A stretch of 39,696 bases of DNA from Pseudomonadota bacterium (lineage in GTDB: Bacteria; Pseudomonadota; Gammaproteobacteria; Burkholderiales; Burkholderiaceae): assembly GCA_963205525.1 (NCBI GenBank), contig CAUJJP010000129.1, forward strand, positions 1 through 39,696, read 5' to 3'. The notes below the pieces were generated by a model that worked only from the letters and a program-made list of their open reading frames with translations, did no database searches and was not told the DNA's origin. Shown one piece after another: positions 34,380-39,696 of this stretch. Position 1 is the stretch's first letter; every line of letters starts with the position of its first letter. A program made the position numbers and the translations under genes.

Positions 34380-34859
34380 ATGGCCGAAGACAACACCCCC
34401 GTGTTCAACATCCAGCGCATGTACCTGAAGGACTTGTCGCTGGAGCAACCCAACTCGCCGCGCATCCTGCTCGAGCAGCAGCAGCAGCAGCCGCAGGTCG
34501 ACATCAACCTCGGCATGGCCGCCGAGGGCATCGCCGAGGGCGTGTTCGAGGTCACCGTCACCGCCACCGTGACGACCAAGGTGCAGGACAAGGTGCTGTT
34601 CCTGGTCGAGGCCAAGCAGGCCGGCATCTTCGAGATCCGCAACGTCCCGGCCGAGCAGATGCAGGGCATCGTCAGCATCGTCTGCCCGCAGATGATCTAC
34701 CCCTATCTGCGCGCCATCGTGTCGGACGTCTGCACGCGCGCCGGCTTCCCGCCCATCCTGCTCACCGAAGTCAACTTCCAGGCCATGTTCGAGGCCCAGC
34801 AGCAGGCGCAGGCGGCCGAGGCCAACGGCGGCTCGCGCATCATCACCTCCGCCAACTGA
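34380..34859 (+). CDS. secB: Protein-export chaperone SecB
   Basis: SecB is a tetrameric cytosolic chaperone that holds precursors unfolded and delivers them to SecA. The 159-residue protein has the conserved [31 protein letters not shown], the [19 protein letters not shown] strand and [12 protein letters not shown]. The C-terminus ([14 protein letters not shown]) is the flexible SecA-interaction tail. A run of Gln residues ([10 protein letters not shown], encoded by CAG repeats near 34480) follows the second strand. The gene ends five bases before gpsA. Confidence 0.97.
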   Translation: MAEDNTPVFNIQRMYLKDLSLEQPNSPRILLEQQQQQPQVDINLGMAAEGIAEGVFEVTVTATVTTKVQDKVLFLVEAKQAGIFEIRNVPAEQMQGIVSIVCPQMIYPYLRAIVSDVCTRAGFPPILLTEVNFQAMFEAQQQAQAAEANGGSRIITSAN

Positions 34860-34864
34860 GGACC

Positions 34865-35878
34865 ATGCGCATCGTCGTGCTCGGGGCTGGTGCCTGGGGC
34901 ACGGCGCTTGCGGCGTCTGCCGCCGCACGCCACGAGGTGATGCTGTGGGCGCGCGACGCCGCGCAGGCCGACGCCATGGCGGTCCAGCGCGTGAACGCGC
35001 GCTACCTGCCCGAAGTGGCCCTGCCCGCGGCGCTGGCGCTCAGCGCGGACCTGCAGGCCGCGCTCGCCCACGCCGGTGATGACGGCCTGACCGTGATCGC
35101 GACCCCGATGGCGGCGCTGCGCGCGCTGCTGCGCGAACTGCCCGCCGGGCGCGGCCTGCTGTGGCTGTGCAAGGGTTTCGAGCAGGGCAGCGGCCGGCTC
35201 GGCCACGAGATCGCGCGCGAGGAACGCCCGAACGCCTCTTGCGGCATCCTTTCCGGGCCGAGCTTTGCGCTCGAGGTCGGCCGCGGCCAGCCGACCGCGC
35301 TGGTCGCCGCGAGCGCCGACCCGCAGCTCGCCGCAGCGGCGGTGCAGGCCTTTCACTTCGAGGCGCTGCGTGTCTACAGCAGCGAGGACGTGGTCGGTGT
35401 CGAGGTCGGCGGCGCGGTGAAGAACGTGCTCGCGATCGCCACCGGCATCGTCGACGGCATGCCGCAACCGGGCCTGAACGCGCGCGCGGCGCTGATCACG
35501 CGCGGCCTGGCCGAGATGACCCGGCTCGGCCTGGCGCTGGGTGCGCGCGCCGACACCTTCATGGGCTTGTCCGGCCTCGGCGACCTCGTGCTGACCGCCA
35601 CCGGTGAGCTGTCGCGCAACCGGCGCGTCGGCCTGTTGCTGGCCCAGGGGCTGGCCTTGCCGCAGATCCTGGCCGAGCTGGGCCATGTGGCCGAAGGCGT
35701 GTACAGCGCCGCCACCGTGCTGGCGCGCGCGCAGGCGCTGGGCGTCGAGATGCCGATCACGCAGGCCGTGGTGGAAGTGCTGGACGGCCGCCTGACCCCG
35801 GCGGGCGCGATGGCGCGGCTGATGGAGCGGCCGACCCGCACCGAAGCCATCCATGCGCAAGGAGCCGGCGCTCGCTAG
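34865..35878 (+). CDS. gpsA: NAD(P)-dependent glycerol-3-phosphate dehydrogenase GpsA
   Basis: GpsA reduces dihydroxyacetone phosphate to sn-glycerol-3-phosphate, the backbone for phospholipids and therefore the feedstock of the PlsC branch encoded upstream. The 337-residue enzyme has the Rossmann motif GAGAWGTA (7-14), [26 protein letters not shown], the catalytic-lysine segment [19 protein letters not shown], and the [20 protein letters not shown] region. The ATG has a GAGGA sequence overlapping the secB stop. grxC-secB-gpsA-trmL is a familiar proteobacterial cluster; here trmL runs in the opposite direction. Confidence 0.96.
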   Translation: MRIVVLGAGAWGTALAASAAARHEVMLWARDAAQADAMAVQRVNARYLPEVALPAALALSADLQAALAHAGDDGLTVIATPMAALRALLRELPAGRGLLWLCKGFEQGSGRLGHEIAREERPNASCGILSGPSFALEVGRGQPTALVAASADPQLAAAAVQAFHFEALRVYSSEDVVGVEVGGAVKNVLAIATGIVDGMPQPGLNARAALITRGLAEMTRLGLALGARADTFMGLSGLGDLVLTATGELSRNRRVGLLLAQGLALPQILAELGHVAEGVYSAATVLARAQALGVEMPITQAVVEVLDGRLTPAGAMARLMERPTRTEAIHAQGAGAR

Positions 35879-35890
35879 GGTTCGGCGGCG

Positions 35891-36364
35891 TCAATCGCCG
35901 CCCACATAGCCCTGCTGGCGCCAGGCCTCGAACACCGCCACCGCCACCGCATTGCTCAGGTTCAGGCTGCGCTGGCCGGGGCGCATGGGCAGCCGCAGGC
36001 GCTGCGCCGCGGGGATGCTTTCGCGCAGCGCCGCCGGCAGCCCGCCCGATTCGCTCCCGAACACCAGCCAGTCGCCCGGCCGCCAGGCCAGGTCGGCAAA
36101 GCTGCGGCGGCTGCCGTGGGTGCTGAAGATGAAGCGGCGCGCCGGGTCGCCCGGCAGCGCCAGGCACAGCGCGTCCCAGCTCGCGTGGCGGTGCACGGCG
36201 GCGCTCTCGTGGTAGTCCAGCCCGGCACGGCGCAGCAGCTTGTCGTCCATCGAGAAGCCCAGCGGCTCCACCAGGTGCAGCTGGCAGCCGGTGTTGGCCG
36301 CCAGCCGTATCACGTTGCCGGTGTTGGGCGGGATCTCGGGCGCGACGAGGACGATGTGGAACAT
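35891..36364 (-). CDS. trmL: tRNA (cytidine(34)-2'-O)-methyltransferase TrmL
   Basis: A small SPOUT methyltransferase that 2'-O-methylates the wobble base of tRNA(Leu). The 157-residue protein has PEIPPNTGNVIRLAANTG (N-terminal), FGSESGGLP and PMRPGQRSLNLSNAVAVAVFEAWRQ, which together form the SAM-binding trefoil knot. The length is typical for TrmL without an extra domain. It is convergent with gpsA (12-base gap) and lies 15 bases after comF on the same strand, so comF and trmL may be one transcript. Confidence 0.95.
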   Translation of the reverse strand: MFHIVLVAPEIPPNTGNVIRLAANTGCQLHLVEPLGFSMDDKLLRRAGLDYHESAAVHRHASWDALCLALPGDPARRFIFSTHGSRRSFADLAWRPGDWLVFGSESGGLPAALRESIPAAQRLRLPMRPGQRSLNLSNAVAVAVFEAWRQQGYVGGD

Positions 36365-36379
36365 GGGTGGCGGCGATTG

Positions 36380-37066
36380 TCAGGGCGTGCGTGCCAGCAC
36401 CCAGGCGCGCACCGATGCCGCACCGGCGGCGCGCAAGGCCAGGGCAGCGGCGCCGACGCTGGCGCCGGTGGTCAGCACGTCGTCCACGAGCGCGACGTGG
36501 CGCCCGGCCACCGCCTGCGGCAGGGCCACCACGAAGGCGCCCTGCAGGTTGCGCTGGCGCGCGGCGCGGTCCAGCCCGGCCTGGGGCGCGGTCTCCAGCC
36601 AGCGCTGCAAGACCCGTGGCGAGGCGGGCCGACGCTGCCCTCTTGCGACCCGGCGCGCCAGTTCCCAGGCCTGGTTGTAGCCGCGCTCGGCGAGCCGGCG
36701 CGGCGCCAGCGGCAACGGCAGCACGAGGTCGACCTGCGCCGCCTCGTGCGCCGCAACGGCGCTGGCCAGGCGCTGCGCCAGCAGCGCCGCCAGATCCACC
36801 CCGGCGTGGTACTTGAAGCGCTGGATCAGGCCGTCCCAGGGTGGCGCGTAGTCCACCGCGCAGCGGCAGTGCGCGAGCGGCAGCGGGTGTGCCAGGCAGG
36901 TACCGCAGGCGGCGGCGGCAAACGGCAGGCGCATGCCGCAGCCGTCGCAGCGCAGCGTTGGCAGCGCGGGGGCGCAGTCCGCGCACAGCCGGCCGCGGGT
37001 CCAGCGGCGACAGTGTTCGCACTGCCCCGGGCCGCGGCTGGGTGTCCACTCGGGGGGCCATCGCAT
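36380..37066 (-). CDS. comF: ComF family phosphoribosyltransferase-like protein
   Basis: A 228-residue ComF-type protein (also GntX-like), required for transformation in some bacteria; its biochemical role is not settled. The N-terminus has four CxxC pairs (C16/C19, C28/C31, C40/C43, C54/C57), likely zinc-binding. The C-terminal phosphoribosyltransferase-like domain has LVLPLPLAPRRLAERGYNQA and the PRPP-type loop VALVDDVLTTGAS. The start ATG at 37066 lies directly against the region of the divergent BioC-like gene. Its -10 (TATATT, 37082 to 37077) overlaps the opposite promoter, predicting a leader of only a few bases. Confidence 0.92.
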   Translation of the reverse strand: MRWPPEWTPSRGPGQCEHCRRWTRGRLCADCAPALPTLRCDGCGMRLPFAAAACGTCLAHPLPLAHCRCAVDYAPPWDGLIQRFKYHAGVDLAALLAQRLASAVAAHEAAQVDLVLPLPLAPRRLAERGYNQAWELARRVARGQRRPASPRVLQRWLETAPQAGLDRAARQRNLQGAFVVALPQAVAGRHVALVDDVLTTGASVGAAALALRAAGAASVRAWVLARTP

Positions 37067-37076
37067 GCTGACGGTC

Positions 37077-37084
37077 AATATACT
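37077..37084. promoter_or_regulatory. Overlapping divergent -10 elements (comF / bioC-like)
   Basis: AATATACT contains a plus-strand TATACT (37079-37084) and a minus-strand TATATT (37082-37077) sharing a TATA core. The plus element ends seven bases before the ATG at 37092, and the minus one ten bases before the comF ATG. Confidence 0.6.
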
Positions 37085-37091
37085 GGTCCGC

Positions 37092-37988
37092 ATGCTTGAT
37101 GCGGCAGCGCCCCGATCGACGCGACGCCCGGTGGACGAAGCGGCGCTGGTGCGCATCCGGCGCCGGCTGGCGCTGGCGGATGCGCCGCCCTGGCTGCATG
37201 CCGAGGTCGCGCGCCGCATGGCGCAGCGGCTGGCCATCCTGAAGCGGCCGCCGCAGCGCGTCCTCGACTGGTATGGCCACGACGCGGCCAGTGCGCCGGT
37301 GCTCGCCAGCGCCTGCGCGCAGGCGCGCGTGCAGCGGGTGGATCCCCTGGATGCCCCGGGTTCACCGGATCTTCCCGCGCCCGCCCCGGGTGGACGGCGC
37401 TGGTGGCCGTGGCGGCGTGCCCGGCCGGGCCTGCAGCCGGCGGCCGGCCTGGGTGCCGAGGCGGGCGATCTGCTGTGGGCGCACATGGGCCTGCACTGGT
37501 GCGCCGACCCGCTGGCCGAGATGCGCCGCTGGCACGCGGTGCTGGCGGTGGACGGGGTGCTGATGTTCTCCACCTTCGGCCCCGGCACCGCGGAGTCCTT
37601 GCGCGGGCTGTACCGCACGCAGGGCTGGCCGGCGCCGGCAGCGCCGCTGGTGGACATGCACGACCTCGGCGACATGCTGGGCGAGGCCGGCTTTGCCGAG
37701 CCGGTGATGGACCAGGAGACCCTGGTGCTGAACTGGGCCGACGCGCCCGCCATGCTGGCCGAGCTGCGCAGCCTGGGCGGCAACGCGGATCCCGCACGCC
37801 ACCCCGGGCTGCGGACGCCGGGCTGGCGGCGGCGCCTGCTGCAGGCCTTGACGCCGCCCGACGGCGGCCGGCCCGGCCTGGCCTTCGAGATCGTCTACGG
37901 GCACGCGTGGCGGGCGCCGACGCGGGTGCCCGTCACCCGGGAAACCCGAGTAGGCCTTCAGGAGATGCGTTCTATACTCCGTCGCTAA
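37092..37988 (+). CDS. BioC-like methyltransferase-fold protein
   Basis: A 298-residue protein like the BioC-related proteins of Burkholderiales; BioC methylates malonyl-ACP to open biotin synthesis. The N-terminal WLHAEVARRMAQRLAILKRPP and the central LLWAHMGLHWCADPLAEMRRWHAVLAVDGVL resemble BioC, but the SAM-binding motif I is degenerate: it reads RVLDWYGHDAAS where LDxGxGxG is expected. It may therefore bind SAM weakly or not at all, or have another substrate. ATG 37092 is selected because a TATACT -10 ends seven bases earlier; an ATG at 37065 would add nine residues and overlap the comF start codon. It is divergent from comF. Confidence 0.72.
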   Translation: MLDAAAPRSTRRPVDEAALVRIRRRLALADAPPWLHAEVARRMAQRLAILKRPPQRVLDWYGHDAASAPVLASACAQARVQRVDPLDAPGSPDLPAPAPGGRRWWPWRRARPGLQPAAGLGAEAGDLLWAHMGLHWCADPLAEMRRWHAVLAVDGVLMFSTFGPGTAESLRGLYRTQGWPAPAAPLVDMHDLGDMLGEAGFAEPVMDQETLVLNWADAPAMLAELRSLGGNADPARHPGLRTPGWRRRLLQALTPPDGGRPGLAFEIVYGHAWRAPTRVPVTRETRVGLQEMRSILRR

Positions 37989-38300
37989 GGTCTGGTGTTG
38001 ATCCAGATCGAACAGACAATAAATTGACGGAGACTGGATGCGCGTGCCCGCGTGATCTCGGGCACGAATGTCGCATCACCGCGCCTTGTGCCCTGGAAGC
38101 GCCGCCATGCATGCCGCCATCGCTCCCCTTGCGTGGCCCGCCCAGGCCGGGGTACTGACGGGCCGGCGCGCACCAGGTCTTCCTGCCGCCATCGCTGCGG
38201 CGGTCTGGCACCCCGCACCCGTCCTCGCACGGGGACCGGGCTGCCTGGCCCTGGCGCCACAGGCCGAACCCCCGGAACTGCAATCGCAAGGATGTTCACG
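37989..38300 (+). promoter_or_regulatory. Long cox leader/promoter region with FNR/ANR-like box
   Basis: No gene is recognised in these 312 bases. TTGATCCAGATCGA at 37998-38011 matches 9 of the 10 defined bases of the FNR/ANR consensus TTGATnnnnATCAA. A -35 TTGATC (37998-38003) with TAAATT (38020-38025) and 16 bases between would put the box over the promoter. The long leader of about 270 bases may hold further control or be a remnant. An earlier TATACT lies at 37973-37978 inside the end of the upstream gene. AAGGA at 38288-38292 is the Shine-Dalgarno sequence for coxB. Confidence 0.5.
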
Positions 38301-39458
38301 ATGACGAAACTGCTGCGCCGTGGCCTTCCCATCGGCCTGTTCATGGCTGCAGGTGCTGCGCTGGCGGCGCGGGTGAACGATCTGCCCGGCGGGCCGGCGG
38401 TCAATCAGCTCGACCTGCAGCCGCCGGCGACCGCGCTGGCGGCCGAGGTGCAGTGGCTGCACTGGGTGATGATGGTCATCTGCGTGCTGATCTTCGTCGG
38501 CGTGTTCGGGGTGATGTTTTATTCCATCCTCAAGCACCGCAAGTCGGTCGGCCACAAGGCGGCCCACTTCCACGAAAGCCTGACGGTGGAGATCGCCTGG
38601 ACGGTGGTGCCCTTCCTGATCGTGATCGCGATGGGCGCCATGGCCACGCGCACCGTGGTCGCGCAGAAGGACACCTCGAACGCCGACCTCACCATCAAGG
38701 CCACCGGCTACCAGTGGAAGTGGGGCTACGACTACCTGAAGGGCGAGGGCGAAGGCATAGGCTTTCTGTCCATGCTCGACTACGGCCACCGCCAGATGTC
38801 CGACGCCGGCACCCCGCAGGGCGACGACTACCTGCTGAAGGTGGACAACCCACTGGTGGTGCCGGTGGACGCCAAGGTGCGCATCATCACCACCGCCAAC
38901 GACGTCATCCACGCCTGGATGGTGCCCGCCTTCAGCGTCAAGCAGGATGCGATCCCCGGCTTCGTGCGCGACACCTGGTTCAAGGCCACGCGTACCGGCG
39001 ACTTCTACGGCCAGTGCGCCGAGCTGTGCGGCAAGGAGCACGCCTACATGCCCATCCATGTCAAGGTCGTCAGCCGCAGCGAGTACAGCGCCTGGGTCGA
39101 CGCCAAGCGCAAGGAGATGCAGGCGCTGGCCGATGACCCGAACAAGGAATGGGTGCTCGCCGATCTGGTGGCCCGCGGCGAGAAGGTCTACCAGGCCAAT
39201 TGCCAGGCCTGCCACCAGGCCAGCGGCAAGGGCGGCGGCGCGATCAAGCCGCTGGACGGCAGCGCCGTGGTGCTGGGCGAGGACCCGGCGCGCCAGATCC
39301 GCACCGTGCTGGACGGCGCCGCCGGCGGCGCGATGCCGTCCTGGCGCCAGCTCTCCGACACCGAGATCGCGGCCGTGATCACCTACACCAAGAACGCCTG
39401 GAGCAACCACACCGGCCGGCTGGTGCAGCCGGCCGAGGTCGTGGCTGCCCGCAAGTAA
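38301..39458 (+). CDS. coxB: Cytochrome c oxidase subunit II with C-terminal cytochrome c domain
   Basis: Subunit II of a haem-copper oxidase; it receives electrons at the CuA centre in the periplasm. The 385-residue protein has a signal/anchor (1-22), two membrane helices (57-78, 95-115) and [10 protein letters not shown]. The CuA ligands are H204, C239, E241, C243, H247 and M250 ([14 protein letters not shown]). A C-terminal extension has a haem c site CQACH (C301, C304, H305) and an M ligand expected near GAMPSW; this is the caa3-like layout. ATG 38301 is preferred over ATG 38292 because AAGGATG lies about six bases upstream. The coxA gene starts 25 bases downstream. Confidence 0.95.
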   Translation: MTKLLRRGLPIGLFMAAGAALAARVNDLPGGPAVNQLDLQPPATALAAEVQWLHWVMMVICVLIFVGVFGVMFYSILKHRKSVGHKAAHFHESLTVEIAWTVVPFLIVIAMGAMATRTVVAQKDTSNADLTIKATGYQWKWGYDYLKGEGEGIGFLSMLDYGHRQMSDAGTPQGDDYLLKVDNPLVVPVDAKVRIITTANDVIHAWMVPAFSVKQDAIPGFVRDTWFKATRTGDFYGQCAELCGKEHAYMPIHVKVVSRSEYSAWVDAKRKEMQALADDPNKEWVLADLVARGEKVYQANCQACHQASGKGGGAIKPLDGSAVVLGEDPARQIRTVLDGAAGGAMPSWRQLSDTEIAAVITYTKNAWSNHTGRLVQPAEVVAARK

Positions 39459-39483
39459 TCCCGAGAACGCCCAGGAGAGCCGC

Positions 39484-39696
39484 ATGAGTGCAGTCCTCGA
39501 CCACGGCCACGCGCACGGTCACGCCCAGGATCACGCGCACGCCCAGCATCCGAGTGGCTGGCGCCGCTGGGTGTTCGCCACCAACCACAAGGACATCGGC
39601 ACGATGTACCTGCTGTTCTCGTTCACCATGCTGATGGTGGGCGGGCTGCTGGCGATGGGCATACGCGCCGAGCTGTACCAGCCCGGGCTGCAGTTC
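39484..39696 (+). CDS. coxA: Cytochrome c oxidase subunit I, 5' end (partial)
   Basis: The first 71 codons of subunit I, the catalytic haem-copper subunit, are in the window. The conserved start [29 protein letters not shown] is present; NHKDIGTMY is the family signature before membrane helix I. The first 22 residues are histidine-rich (seven His between residues 7 and 22), an unusual cytoplasmic tail. GGAGAG precedes the ATG. The gene runs off the window end. Confidence 0.95.
   Translation, partial: MSAVLDHGHAHGHAQDHAHAQHPSGWRRWVFATNHKDIGTMYLLFSFTMLMVGGLLAMGIRAELYQPGLQF

Noticed and set aside
38041..38304. A possible small protein of 78 residues (start near 38068) in the coxB leader.
   Set aside because: The translation is Ala/Pro-rich without a motif, no Shine-Dalgarno sequence is evident and it overlaps the coxB start; I treat the region as leader.

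Overview
The window is high-GC bacterial chromosome, and gene content and order point to a betaproteobacterium of the order Burkholderiales (Comamonadaceae/Sphaerotilaceae-like). Diagnostic signs are the rubredoxin-pilGHIJL block next to thiD and hemL, the yqgE-ruvX-pyrR-pyrB-pyrC'-plsC block, and the coxB-coxA start. TACAAT-type -10 elements also sit unusually close to start codons. This placement is inferred from sequence only. I see no insertion sequence, prophage, CRISPR array, rRNA or tRNA; the region reads as core chromosome with about 38 protein genes.

Layout. 1-3.1 kb: a short degenerate receiver protein overlapping a BvgS-type hybrid histidine kinase. 3.3-4.4 kb: an AhpD/CMD-family protein and a small secreted protein overlapping miaB. 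5.7-9.4 kb: a small membrane protein (minus strand), then hemA-prfA-prmC (haem entry step; peptide release factor 1 and its methylase). 9.5-12.2 kb: monothiol glutaredoxin grxD, then minus-strand thiD-like kinase and hemL. 12.3-22.6 kb: a rubredoxin and a Pil-Chp chemosensory operon (pilG, pilH, pilI, pilJ, pilL) for type IV pilus/twitching control, ending with a 2,075-residue multi-Hpt hybrid CheA. 22.7-24.4 kb: an acyl-CoA synthetase.

24.5-31.4 kb: a tightly packed plus-strand run: algH/yqgE, ruvX, pyrR, pyrB, a dihydroorotase-like pyrC' that has lost metal ligands, plsC, an AMP/thymidine-phosphorylase-like enzyme with the archaeal-type N-terminal domain, and a short PRPP-synthetase-like protein. 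The last two sit beside pyrimidine synthesis genes and may form a nucleotide-to-PRPP recycling pair; this is the most interesting functional hypothesis here. 31.5-36 kb: a degenerate HD-GYP-type protein, gpmA (minus), a membrane-anchored rhodanese, grxC, secB, gpsA and trmL (minus). 36.4-38 kb: comF (minus) and a divergent BioC-like protein. 38.3 kb to the end: coxB with a fused cytochrome c domain, and the beginning of coxA/ctaD.

Two divergent pairs (gpmA/rhodanese and comF/bioC-like) share the same promoter design: antiparallel -10 hexamers overlapping on a common TATA core in the same register. Several genes (hemA, algH, grxC, bioC-like) have a -10 only 6-7 bases before the start codon, predicting leaderless mRNAs. 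Start sites and promoters are read by eye and are less certain than the gene identities.
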